A DNA stretch of 64,000 bases from contig OY288243.1 of the NCBI GenBank assembly GCA_958450325.1, positions 47,818,878-47,882,877 of the forward strand, written 5' to 3'. The notes beneath the pieces were generated by a model. That model ran no database searches. It saw nothing but the letters and a program-made list of their open reading frames with translations, and was not told the DNA's origin. Made by a program: the position numbers and the translations under genes. Origin of the DNA: Agrostemma githago. Taxonomy: Eukaryota; Streptophyta; Magnoliopsida; Caryophyllales; Caryophyllaceae. Shown here one piece after another: positions 1-11,189 of this stretch (position 1 is the first letter of the stretch; each line of letters begins with the position of its first letter).

Positions 1-195
1 AACAACGGATATTATCGCATTTACGCCACAATTGGAACGAAGTTATCAGCCCCCCGATTGATTAGTAGAGGTCACTACGTGCAGGCGGGATTGGGTGTTG
101 ACGTCTATCGGATGTTGGCTTCCCAATATGTACCCTTACCCTTTACTCAGAATCCATGGTTTCCGGATATCCAAAAACCATTTGCAATGACAGTC
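1..195 (+). mobile_element. 5' LTR of Ogre/Tat-like element A, left piece
   Basis: This stretch matches about 24.60-24.78 kb and 58.23-58.41 kb (for example the run around 'gattgattagtagagg' and 'tcggatgttggcttcccaa'), which lie inside the two LTRs of element B. It is therefore the same LTR family. The LTR begins left of the window. It is interrupted at 195 by a solo LTR and resumes after 3625. The homology to B is seen directly; the Ogre/Tat assignment rests on the primer site and gag further on. Confidence 0.8.
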
Positions 196-3100
196 TGTAA
201 TCTCCTAGAAAATCTAACGTGATACAGTGGCGGAAACACTGTAGAGTTGGGATAAAAACACACTGTAACTATGTCTTATTATAATTAAAATGGTAAAGTC
301 AAACAATAGGCCTTAACTAAAATGGCCAAAATTTAAAACAATCCACAAAAAGAGGTTTGAACAATCCATAAGACATAGTTATTAAAATAAATAAGCAGGA
401 TCCATAACTACTCGCTAGCCCACCCGAAGAGAAACACATATACCTGCCATGTTAAAAACATAACAGCCACAATCAGTGGGGAGCAACTCCAACGTTCTCC
501 CAGCCATAAAACATGATTTTAGAAATGTAATTACTATTATATGAAAATAGTAAAAACGGAAAACAGTAGAACATTATTCATAAAAATAAGCTTTCAGTGA
601 AAAAATATAATAAAAATGAGTTTTCCAGAGAGAACATAAAACATTTGCCAACCTGCAAATCAATTTATATCGATAATAAATAAAATAATCAATGTGGCGT
701 TATGGATAGGGTTAATGTAGAATCTAGACTTTCACTAGGACAATACTAGAAACTAGCTTCGAGAATTGTAGACTTAACTCATAACAGAATCCAGTCTCTA
801 ACTAGGCAACTCAACTATAACAGGACTGCGTGCAGCGAGGTCCTGGTTTAAGTAGTATACACCCCTCCTAGATACAAACCATATCTAGTTCAACCCTACG
901 CGACTTACACGATGCGATATCTAAGTTTAAGGTAAATATACACTCTCCTGAACACAAACCATGCTCAGTTCAACAACTAATGTGCCCCATAAAGACACAC
1001 CAGCCTTACAGTTGATGGCAAAACGTACATCCCAGACTATATTACTCTAAACCCACACTTGTCCTTATTCCATAACTCCAAAACAGGGTCATTATCGATA
1101 CTTAAAAGATATAATCATTGTAAACAATATGGAGATAAAAGGAGTAATCACAATATTCTAAAAGAGGAAACTTCTATTTTTAGAAACTTTACTAAAAATA
1201 ACATCATATCAAAATAGCGAAAATATTAGTTCATACTAATAAAACATTTTTAGTAAAAGATATAAATTTATAAAACTAATACTTTCGGCCTTAACAATAT
1301 TAATTTCCAAAATAAGGATAAATGGGTTTATGAAATTATTGAAATATCATACAAGTTATTTTAAAATGATTAAAAATGTCTTAAACACTTTAGTACTACT
1401 AATTAGGGTGTTTCCAAAATTTATAAAACTAAAATTTCCTAATTATTAATAGTTTCAACAAAACAAGCATAAATAAGATTTTACGGCAAATGTCAAATTA
1501 AATCTTTTAACGTCTTTTCTTTAATTTAAATCATTAAACAAATTTAGAATATGATAAGGGGCGATTTAACACTCAAATTTTCAGATTTAAATATTTTCAA
1601 ATTTGCTGGAAAAATAAATCTTTTATGTAAGACGAAGCATTTTAACGATAAATCGTAATTTTGTCCAAAAATCATTACTATTAATTAAAGACTTTAATAA
1701 ATAGTAAAAAAAATTACGTAAAATAGCTAAAATATATTTTTGGATATTCTGTCCAGAAAAGAGAATTTTCCAGAATCATTAAACTCGGTTTTTAAAGGGT
1801 TTTCTCGTTAATCGTCTAATCTCGACAATAACGATTAATAAAAATAGTAATTACAAAACGATTTAAGTATTAATATCCAAAAACTATTATTAAACTTTGA
1901 AAATAATGATTTTCCAGAAAATACTATTTTTTTCAGATTTCCAAAATTCCAGATTTATGCAAAAGGCCAATAATCGAGAATTTAAACGACAAACACGGTT
2001 TCAACGATAAACGATGATTTAAAGTGATTAATTAATTCACCCACTTAACAATTCCGAAAAATTATGAAAAATTTCAGAAAATTCTTTTTCAATAGAAACA
2101 TCATCCATGAAATATTTCAGATTAAAATAAAATGTTTAAGTGCTAGAAATAAAAATTGGTTTTTAATCGTTTTTGTTCATAAACGGTAAAAATTCAATAA
2201 TCGATATCAAAAATATCAGAAGAATACCAAATTATTAAAAATCATTAAAAACTTCATTTTTTTACATAATATAATCATATATTACAAGTTTAGGCCGAAT
2301 ATTACGATTTTACAAACTAATATAACAATTTAATCGGTAATCTCGCAAAAGCGATAAAAATACCTAAACATGCAAATTTTCAACTTTTAAATTTTTTCCA
2401 GATTATATAACATACATATATTGTCAAAAATGAAATATAAAAATATACATGCAATTACACAATTAAAATCATGAAATACCGAGTAACATCGACGTTACCT
2501 TTAATACAAATCAGAATTGATAATATACTCGTCAGCGTCGGGATCATCCTCAAAATCTACATCACACGAAATTCATGGTAGAAAAATACCATGAGAAAAA
2601 CTAAGAAAATCAAGGTGAATAACGATCGAAAACAACATCGATTATTACTTTAACGAAAGGATCAGAAAGAGGATTAATTCGACGCTAAAAATGTGACGAT
2701 CAAGACTCGAATTAATCAAGAATCAGCCAAGAGAAGATGGGTGAGTGTCACGGCCAAGTTTTGATGAAGAAGATGTTTTGGTAATTTTTTTGTTAATGCA
2801 CAAAATGAATGTAGAGTAAAGGAGGAGAAGAGGGTTACTACACTTAAAGAGAGTAAATGATAGTAAAATAGTTGAAGAATCCTAAGTGCATCTAGACAAA
2901 TATGGCTGGCCAAAGGGATAAGAAGAGGTGTAGGAAGAGCTTGAGTAGTAAAGCCTCAATTTAATGAAAAGAAAAAAATCTTATGTTTACGGTTTAAAGT
3001 GATAAAATGAAACGTGTTAGTAAAACGTAGTTAAATTGCAACAAGAAGCTTTGTCGGTCCAAAATATGAGAACACGTAAAATAATTATACGCGAAACAGT

Positions 3101-3620
3101 TAAAGAAGTTGATAAAAATAAGAATCGTAAAATAGTTAAAGACATTTTAAAGCAATTCGAGTGAACCTCGCGTAAGAAAATAATTATACGCGAAACTTCG
3201 TAATAGAATCATTAATGGCCAAATTTTCGTAAATAAAAATATTTACTACTTGAAAATATTATATAAATGTATTTAAACATTTTTAGGAAAAAGAGTGACT
3301 TAAAATCTTTTAAAATAGTTTTAAAATGTATTAAAACAGTTTTAAAACGTACTAATTAAATGTATTAAAACAGTTTTAAAACGTCAATTCAAAGAGGAAT
3401 AGAATTCCTCGCGGAAAATTAATTAGCTTACGAAGAAAATCAAATAAATAGATGTAAAAGAATTAAAATCTTTTAAAATAAAAATAAAAATAAATATCAT
3501 TAAACTCAAAATTGAAGATAAGCTTGGAAAAATGATGACACATAAGCCAAAATGTGATAGAGTTATAACGATGTCATAACGGTAAGGAATAAAGATGCCA
3601 GTAATATAGCGGGTGTTACA
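196..3620 (-). mobile_element. Solo LTR inserted in the LTR of element A
   Basis: The segment is bounded by a perfect 5-bp target duplication, cagtc (191-195 and 3621-3625), and has TG...CA ends (tgtaat at left, gtgttaca at right). Read on the minus strand it begins tgtaacacccgc, like many long plant Ty3/gypsy LTRs, so the minus strand is the likely sense strand. Removing it restores the LTR of element A. No gag, pol, primer site or polypurine tract is seen, and the region is AT-rich with no credible ORF. It most probably arose by recombination between the two LTRs of a full element. The family is not identified; the sequence differs from the solo LTR at 34901-48072. Confidence 0.8.
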
Positions 3621-3625
3621 CAGTC

Positions 3626-4040
3626 ATTCTATACATGGATTGCTTAAAGGTACAAATCTTTATCTTTAGGTCCCCATTACACTCAGCTTTGAGCCGGCTA
3701 AGGATTAAAGTTGACTTGAACGGTTTTCGAGTATCCCAAAATTACTCGGTGGTAACTCCACAAATTGGCAACAAATTCGGTTCACTAAAACGGTCGCCAG
3801 ACCAAATGAATCGGCCTTTAAACAATTACAACAACATCTCGATCGATTCAACAGAAACATAAATGCGCCCATACATCCATCTAGTACAATTGAAATCGGC
3901 GACCAAATCGAGGTTCGACACTTCGCCCTGAACGTGGGATCAGATCGGACCGGCCCAGACCAAACGTCTGACGGACCGTGTGGGTGGCCACAGCGATGGT
4001 CCGCGCGGATGCGCGTGGCGAGCGGGTGGCAGCGTCCACA
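3626..4040 (+). mobile_element. 5' LTR of Ogre/Tat-like element A, right piece
   Basis: Continues the LTR after the solo-LTR insertion and aligns to about 24.78-25.20 kb of element B (shared 'tctttatctttaggt', 'gttgacttgaacgg', 'actccacaaat'). It ends with gtccaca, the same end as both LTRs of B, directly before a primer-binding site. Small ORFs here are chance frames. Confidence 0.8.
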
Positions 4041-4043
4041 GTT

Positions 4044-4061
4044 TGGCGACTTTGCTGGGGA
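4044..4061 (+). other. Primer-binding site of element A
   Basis: The 18 bases tggcgactttgctgggga lie three bases after the LTR end. They differ at few positions from the B site (tggcgactccactgggga). The form is that of a tRNA-Arg-type primer site, known for Ogre/Tat elements. The tRNA identity is from memory. Confidence 0.7.
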
Positions 4062-5678
4062 AATGGAAACAAATTTCCAGCGATGGTGTAACTCAAACGA
4101 GATCGGTGAAACCCATTTCCTAGTTCCTTTGTGGTCACTACAGGTTTTCGGCCCTAAAAAGCCCACCCTAACCGATTTAGGACCAATCGATCATCTTACG
4201 GTAAGGTTCTCGGACCGGACCCGTGAGGAGGTCCCCGATTGGTCTTCCGGTCGTCCAAGGTAGTCACGCATTCCATGAATATGCCAAGCGATAAGCTCCG
4301 AGTGGAACAGGGACAACGCACATCCTCACTCAGGGTGACACGTCCAGGCCGAAGCGAAGATTTTTCGTGGGCGGTAGCCTACCCTAGCCTATCTGCGTCT
4401 GCATCCTACATGAGTGTAGGCTTGTTTAGCTATGTGTCGCGTGTTGTGACAACCCGAATAAGACATTAAATTCCGGATTAAACCACGACAACATATTCAA
4501 CTACACCAAACTCCGTTTTCGAAAAGCTCATTTTTTTAGCGCCGTTACTCTGGCCAAATTCACACCCATCATTTTTCAAACCCATTTTAGCACCATTATG
4601 TCAGCCAAATCAAAATTCCCCATTTTCAAAACACCGTCATACCGTTACTATCGCCAAAATCCAACCAATGGGATCACGACATCTAACATGGTTACATTTT
4701 CCCTTTCAAAACATTTTCACACATACCATTACTATCACCAAAATTCCAACCAATGGGATCACGACATCTAACACGGATACACTTTCCCTTTCAACACACT
4801 TTTACACATACCATTACTATCACCAAAATTCCAATCAATGGAATCAAGGTATCTAACACGGTTACACTCCCATTTTTTCAAAAACCCATTTTAAAGCACC
4901 ATTACCACCACCTAAATTCCTGTAACAAGAATTTAGCTACACGACTTCCATTTTAAAACGCCACCATAGTCATCATGTTTTCTTAAAAACCCCTTCTACA
5001 TCGTGAACATCGAACTCCTAACCAATAGAAGTCTCGATAGCAACGCAACCCTACGATTTACGCATCTCTTGAAACTGGTTCTTCAATACCGTCATTTTGC
5101 AAAATCACAATTTCACGCCGTTACTATTGTCAACTTTTCAACTCATGCACTCTTGACACCCACATGGCAACACTTTCCAACATATAAAAAACGATGTTAT
5201 TTAGCCGTCGTAATGTCGATTTCAAAATTCTCACTTTTGAAAACTCACGTTTCAAATCCTCCATCTATTTTCGAGAACATCAAAATCCTTTGATTTCGAG
5301 CCGGGATCAAGATCAACTTCTTACGTTGTACAACCGTGTACTTAACTGGCTTTGCTAATTCCTAAAGTCACCTCCGTTCGAGGTTTTACATTTTAGGTCA
5401 TCTCATCTCAAGAGTCCTCTCTAAATCACACCCCAAGATTTGTGTCAAGTCATCTCGCTCTAAAGATCCGAGTCCGTTAGGCGTCTCACCGAATACACCA
5501 AATGACTAAAAGCACATGAGCCCCACAAACTCGATGACCGCAAACACGCATGAATCAAGGATCTCATTTCCGTGTCGCTCACCTACGATTATTCCTCGAG
5601 TCACTTTCGAGTCTCTTAAACGTCGTCTGGTGGGTCCATTCTCATCCTCGGTCACGTTCTGCAGAGTCACTCTCCAAC
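4062..5678 (+). mobile_element. Untranslated leader of element A with an 85-bp tandem repeat
   Basis: No credible gene. The leader aligns to the leader of B (31.58-33.07 kb), sharing 'aaaagcccaccctaaccgat' and 'ggcggtagcctacc'. It holds a tandem repeat of period 85 bp: copies start at 4663, 4748 and 4833, the third more diverged. The peptides encoded there are frame artefacts of the repeat. Confidence 0.7.
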
Positions 5679-6269
5679 ATGTCCGCGGATTCAAACGCCA
5701 TCGAGAGCATCCGCAACGACGTCAACACCCTAACCGAATTAGTTTGAAATGTCCATGCTTCGATAAGCCGTATGGGTTCTTCCGTCCGCCACATTAATAG
5801 CCGCCTTGATTTCCTAGAAAGTATAGACATTGAGAGCGAAACAAAAGCCAATTCGGGTGATTACAATATTTGGGAGCTTACTCCGAGTGTGTCACCTGAA
5901 TGTCCCCCATGATCAAACCCTCCTAAGACTAACACGAGAAAAATCTCAAGGCCTTATAAAGCCATATCCAACAAGGTAGAGACGTTACGAAGGAGGTTTA
6001 CCGCAATTAACTCGTCTTACACCAAGACTCTCAAACACTTGGTCGATCAAGGACTATTGTTACCCATGTGTCCAACTCCGGACCCACCAGTGCACAAACG
6101 AAGCAAAAAATGGAGTCCTAATTCTTATTGCCTATTTCATCAAGGTAATGGACACGATACAAAAGCATGTTGTACACTAAAGCACGTGATCCAAGACATG
6201 ATCGAGGAGGGGACATTTCCTCCCTTGAAATGCCAAAAACAAAACTTCACCTTCAAAACCACAGAGTGA
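5679..6269 (+). pseudogene. Decayed gag of element A (C-terminal CxFHxxxGHxTxxC module)
   Basis: An ATG at 5679 opens a short frame starting MSADSNAIE, equivalent to MSTEPRVIE at 33069 in element B. A stop and frame changes follow. From about 6030 a second open stretch reads KHLVDQGLL, then KKWSPNSYCLFHQGNGHD and KACC, a zinc-binding C-x2-H...C module seen in Tat-lineage Gag proteins. The same module is in B near 33.5 kb. The reading frame is broken several times, so no functional Gag is expected. Gag normally packages the element RNA. Placement after the LTR and primer site supports the call. Confidence 0.65.
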
Positions 6270-6833
6270 GAGATCATGACATCAGTGGTTGTCACGAGTC
6301 ATTTCAAACCGTTCAAAAATCCATTACACAAACTAGTCCAGAGCACTACCACGGGTCGCATCCCCGGAGGATTACATAAGGATCTAATTCTAAGAAGAGG
6401 GTCCCGATCCTAGGTCGATGTCATAGTAGGGTCAAGACATAGTATAGTAATTTTCCTTCTAACTTAATTATTATGTTTCGAGTTTGAGGTACAGGGAGCT
6501 TGTCCCGTCCTCGTAAGTCCTATTAATACATCGTGTCTAGCTATCAATGAAAGCGCCTCTCTATCTTATCTTCTTACGGCCTCGACATGCTTGATTTAAA
6601 TAACAAATTATGATTACGACTCTGCACGTTTGAACAACATGTCGTGCAATTACTGACTCCTCAAAACGACGAGGAATTACAAGAACCGAGATCCCATGTT
6701 CTCTTTTACCTATTCTGTGTCTGGTATAGAAAGCCACATAAGTATCCCCTAAAATGAGCATTACTGAATCCTGATAGTCTCTTAACTTGTGATCAAAGAC
6801 GAAAGGAAAACCCTTTTCCCACCATAAGCATCT
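6270..6833. other. Post-gag tail of element A, no gene
   Basis: No supported ORF. Up to about 6560 there is patchy similarity to the post-gag segment of element B (33.73-34.02 kb), including the purine/pyrimidine-rich stretch around 'gagcttgtcccgtcctcg'. Neither copy shows protease or reverse transcriptase here. From 6560 to 6833 I recognise nothing. Confidence 0.45.
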
Positions 6834-7208
6834 GTGGACATGACATAGGTCCACGCGCGACGCGGACAGGCGCGGGTTTTGGTATGTGGATGTTCTCGTG
6901 TGAGATTGATCTCGGATTGAAATTTAAATCAAAGTTGGAGTCGCCACCAAACTTTGTGGGAGTCGAACCCGTTCAGACGCACTCTATACTTAGTCATATT
7001 GCGCACAAAGTGCGGCTTGCCTTATAGTACTAGAGTTTATGGGGTTCGTCCCTTTGTATAACGATACCGATGTCGAATTACCGAGTATCGTATATCAAAA
7101 GACTCTCGTTTGCCAATGGTTTCGAGGATCCAGAAATCAAAGGTTCTGAGTAAGGGATGAAGGTATGTGTTGGGAAGCCCACAAAGGACATCCAACCCCG
7201 CCCGCACA
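6834..7208 (-). mobile_element. Inverted LTR fragment of the A/B family
   Basis: Read on the minus strand, this contains 'gttggatgtcc...gggcttcccaacacatacc...cccttactcagaacc' and 'gaaaccattggcaa', which parallel the A/B LTR (1-180, 24.62-24.77 kb). The fragment lies opposite to element A and has no matching second LTR in the window. It is diverged and truncated. It could be the remnant of a separate, oppositely oriented element. Confidence 0.6.
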
Positions 7209-7210
7209 TA

Positions 7211-7790
7211 GGGGCCTTGTTGTGTGCTAAATTTAGACCGTTTTTCCCTCATTTAGACCCGTTTTCCCTCGTTTTGCGAGTTTAGAGTGCGATTATCGCC
7301 ATATTTTGTGTACTTCTCGCATTAGTGTCCCTCTTGTGCGTTTTACGTGTTTTTGGTAGTTTTCTATCGATTTTGATAGGATTTTGCACCGAAATCACGA
7401 TCGAGCTTCCACGAGCACAAGAGAAGGAAATACCGTCCTAAGAAGAAAGCACACAACTTAAAGTTTAAACCATCCAATCAATTAACGAAGAATGAGACAA
7501 GAAAAGAGGCCAGTGAAATGAACGGGCGAAATTTCACCCGACGGAAAAATGCCTCCCCGAAGATTTTCCGAGACTCTCCACCGGGCGAAACTGACCGGGC
7601 GAAATTTCGCCCACCGGGTGAAATTTCGCCCGATGGGAAGAAGTGCCAAAAATGCGAAAAAAGGAAGAAAATCTGACCGGGTGAAATTTCACCCGGTGGG
7701 AATTATTGTCAAGACCGCAGGGCAAAGTTTCACCCCATGAAGATGCCAAGGAAGATTGTCTCACTAATGAAGCAAGAGTTGGATTTGGGC
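7211..7790. mobile_element. LTR-like stretch with palindromic gggcgaaatttcgccc repeats
   Basis: The left part (7211-7480) has repeated 'gaccgttttccctc' phrasing and resembles untranslated or LTR sequence of Athila-type elements (impression only, no partner found). From about 7519 to 7740 there are at least five copies of a short palindrome, variants of gggcgaaatttcgccc and gggtgaaatttcaccc, separated by 10-50 bp. Frames across it encode only repeat artefacts. Confidence 0.4.
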
Positions 7791-7859
7791 TTTAGGTTAA
7801 ATACCCGATCCCTCTTCCTCTACTGGCCCAGGCGTTACCGTGGCGCGGGCACCACCTTC

Positions 7860-8406
7860 GGTGGTGCCTGCTGGGCCCCCCTCCTATAGATGAAAGTGCG
7901 GGCGCAAGCTCCCTTGAGCCTGCCCCTTCTGATGTCCCAGATACGGACTCTGAGGCTCTAGAGGTTGACTCTCTCACCATCGCCGGCTCTTTAAGCGCGA
8001 AGGTAGATGAGGGTTTTACTTCCTAGATAAGCAAAAATAAAGGGTGCCTCTTTATATGTACCCAGTTCCGGGGTTGCGGAAGTAGATCTTAATTAAGAAT
8101 GCTGCTGAAGCCATAACAAATTTTTATGCTTTCGGGCCGGAGTATTCGGTCGTCGTCCCGGGAGAGAAAGACACGGTGTGCAATCCTCCGGCGGAATGTA
8201 TTCCCGTCTATCATAAGTGTTTGGATTTTGGGTTTCGGTTCCCTCTCCACCCTTTTATTGAAAAGGCTTTTTAGCGCATGAATGTGGCCATCGCTCAGCT
8301 GACGGCGGTGTCCATCAGGACCTTGGTGTCATACAACTGGGTCTGCATGTTTGAGGGGTATCACCCATCCATTGACGCCTTTAGATTCATGATTACTTCC
8401 ACACAA
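7860..8406 (+). pseudogene. Relic of a 'putative gypsy type transposon' (PF04195-like) ORF
   Basis: From 8104 one frame reads a protein with FYAFGPEY, then YHKCLDFGFRFPLHPF, then MNVAIAQLTAVSI and NWVCMFEGYHPS. This pattern of a short hydrophobic 'FPLHPF...' block, a 'AQLTPxS...' block and 'F...PS...F' is what I know of the PF04195 family, extra ORFs carried by plant gypsy elements. The frame is broken by TAG at 8272-8274 and by stops near 8090. An acidic, proline-rich stretch (7860-8015) in another frame looks like the N-terminal linker. The function of the family is unknown. The ORF is not flanked by a recognisable complete element. Confidence 0.6.
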
Positions 8407-9410
8407 AAAAATCGGAACATAAGTCATCTATGATAGCATGTAGGTTGGTAGGCCTCAAAGTCAAACATTAAGTTTCGATACCCAAAAACCATTTTTCTGC
8501 AAGTTCATGGTTCCTCGAATCCTTTTTACTACAATAGAGCAATATAGCCTTTGAAAAATGTGCCATTTTATCCTCTTCCACTTCAGTTATTTACTGTGGT
8601 ATGTTTTGGCTTCAATGTGGAGGCTGTTTGCAGTCGTTTTATATAGTGTTTCATGCTTATTGGGTCTCAAGTCTCAAATATGTGCAATTTCATTGATTAA
8701 CTCATGCTTGAGAGCGAGAAATTATATTGTTTTAAGTTCAAATAATAAGGAGCTCATAATAAATTCCTGCTCAATCATCATCAATTGTTTTATTTTCTCA
8801 TTAGAACAGAAGGAGGTAGGTTAGAAACATAAGTGAGAGGGAGAAGGTGAGCTTGGGCGTAGTTGCAGCTCTCATCTTACTTGTCCCACTCAAACTATTT
8901 GTGAAGAATCATTCATATTCCCTTGTCACGTTTCCATGTCATCTCTAGTTTTTCCAACTTATTTTAATTCTGATTCCTTTTTTCCTGTTTCTGTGTCACG
9001 ATTTCTGTTGGAGCATGCGGCGTATAAAAGAATAAGTGCCTGAGATGACTTTTAGACTCGGGAGTGGAGCTTGGACTAATCTGGCGGACATTTGCTTTGA
9101 AGTTATCAATTCGACTCAAGGTTAGGTTTTTACTTTTCTTTTGAATTCGATCAACATCCGACTTCTGTCAACAATCTCAGTCACTTTCGAATAAATCACC
9201 TATCTGGATCAATCTAGCCTAGTCTGTTTAGCGCAGACATGACTTTCATACATTTGTAAGTTTTCCTTCATTAATTCGTGTATTATTACTGGCATTAAAC
9301 AGAATCTGAACTTAAGCATACATGTTCCGCTTGTCTGGTTTTATGATCTTCATTTTCTCAACATCGTTTAGCTAAATTTTTCATTGTTGAAAGATAATCA
9401 ACATTTTCAG
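8407..9410. other. No gene recognised
   Basis: AT-rich sequence with intron-like texture upstream of the LRR exons. It may contain diverged earlier exons or introns of that gene, but I cannot support any. Confidence 0.4.
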
Positions 9411-10681
9411 GCTTTTTGATAATAACAATTTAACCGGAACAATTTAGTCGACATTAGCTCTTGCCCAGACAGTGCAGCCAATGTGAGTATCCCTTGAGAC
9501 AGTTTTGCTTCTGCTCGTAAGTTTCATGATGGTAATCACTTTTTATGCAGTAGTCGTTTTGACATGAATCAATTAATTAAGCGGGCCTCTTCCATCTAAT
9601 CTCAGTTAGCTTACTGATGTCAATGAGTTGTAAGAAAATAATTATAGATTACTTAAGTTTTTCAATCTATTTCCTTTACATCCTCTGTCACGTATTTCAA
9701 AAAATTGTCGTCCTGGTAATTTTGAATTGGTTAATCATTATCTTTTAAAGGTCGCTATTATTTGTATTATTTCAGGGTGCTGTCAAACAATGCATTTACT
9801 GGTCTTGTGCCTGACCTTACAGGCATGGATAACCTTAACTATGTGTAAGTGTAAAACTGTAAATCTAGTGACTCGTTTGTTGTTCTCTACTTTTCCACTT
9901 TGTGCCACATTTTAGTACCTGTAAATGCAACTGGTTTTTCTTCTCTCTTCATATTTTTTTTCATTAGTTGTGCTTGTCTCAGTCATATCCTCAAATTATT
10001 GGATTGTACTTGATCACTATTGTAGTCGGGTTTTGTGGACAATCGTAACTAATAGGATATAAATATAATTGTTGGGTCTCAACCATCAGTCAGTCCACCA
10101 CCTTAAGGTTTTGGTTGAGTTGGTTTGAATTCCATCAGTCCATCGCTTCAACCAACTTATCATGGTTCGAATCATCTCAACTGAGCAGTGAGCAGCATTA
10201 AAATACCATAACAAACATTCCACTTTCAACTTATCAATAGTTTTTTCTCATCATGAAATGGCGCTTTTCATTCTACAGTTCGATTAATTTCACTCTTGAT
10301 TTGTAGGGACATGAGCAACAGTAAATTTGCACCCACCGATGTTCCTCAATAGCTAACAACTTTACAGTACCTGACTACTGTGTATGTCATTTTCCCCGAC
10401 CTCTTCCCTTTTCTCAGGCACTTTGGCACCTCTTCATATTGTTATCATTTAAGTTTGTCGAGAATAAGGTAAAGTGTTAACTATTGAGTAGCTTTCTATA
10501 TGATTTGCATTTGCTTGCTCATCTACGCCTCTAAGACGGACGTTAGTTTGAAGTATTAAGCGGAACTGTGTACTCTCTTGTGCTCCTTAATTGTTAGTCT
10601 GAAGTTGTTAGCTATTCTTTTGGCAGAATAATTGACCAGATCGGACTTGTAGGACAACTCCCTGTGGAGTTTTTCAGCATT
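9411..10681 (+). pseudogene. LRR receptor-like kinase fragment (HPCA1/VRLK-type ectodomain), exons only
   Basis: Short exons with correct splice signals encode consecutive leucine-rich repeats. Exon 9411-9482 (72 bp) reads LFDNNNLTGTI. Exon 9776-9844 reads LSNNAFTGLVPDLTGMDNLN. Exon 10307-10381 reads DMSNSKFAP. Exon 10627-10681 reads QIGLVGQLPVEFFS and then loses homology. Each starts after AG and (except the last) ends at GTGAGT, GTAAGT or GTATGT. The order, the sizes near 72 bp and the wording match the ectodomain of LRR-VIII-1 kinases such as Arabidopsis HPCA1/At1g79620 (from memory). It is broken by TAG codons in the first exon (9444-9446) and in the third (at 10350). No signal peptide, transmembrane or kinase exons are present, so this is a dead fragment. 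Confidence 0.75.
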
Positions 10682-11179
10682 CTAATTATTAATATGTGGA
10701 AGGGAGACCGTTCACACTCTTTCGTTGACCTGGTGACCGGACCAGTATGTGTCCGGTTCGGCCTAGTGATAGGACCAGATAATCAAACTAATAGTAGTAT
10801 TCTCTAAGTATTCAAAACTATCCAAAATTTTAATTATAAAACATAAGATCAATCCACCATTACCAATAAGTCTCTAACTAATTAAAAGAAAAGAAGATGA
10901 TCCTAAATTTACTCGATTATCAATTTGGAGCTTTTGCCAGAGCGCCATCATTCAAGATGAGTCAAGGCCTCAAGGGTATAAGCACATGCTATATAAGAAC
11001 TCACTACACAACGTTACATATTTGCAAACACATAGGTTGATTCCTTATTACATTGAGAATTATCAATCGCGGATATTGATTGATATTCAAAAAAATTGAG
11101 AAAGTTCAAGATTTGTGAGTATAAACAAAAAAACCAAAAAATATTTTAATTGAACGTGCCACATAACGTCAAATCCCAC
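10682..11179. other. No gene recognised
   Basis: Unique-looking AT-rich sequence between the LRR fragment and the LINE. Nothing supported. Confidence 0.4.
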
Positions 11180-11189
11180 AAAAAAATAA

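Noticed and set aside
3705..4263. Overlapping ORFs on both strands at the LTR/primer-site region
   Set aside because: GC-rich LTR end, with equivalent frames in B disrupted; no protein signature.
4668..4956. Overlapping plus-strand ORFs with repeated peptides in element A
   Set aside because: Frame artefacts of the 85-bp tandem repeat in an untranslated leader.
7519..7740. CRISPR-like array of short palindromes
   Set aside because: Spacing is irregular, repeats are 16 bp and variable, and the genome is eukaryotic.
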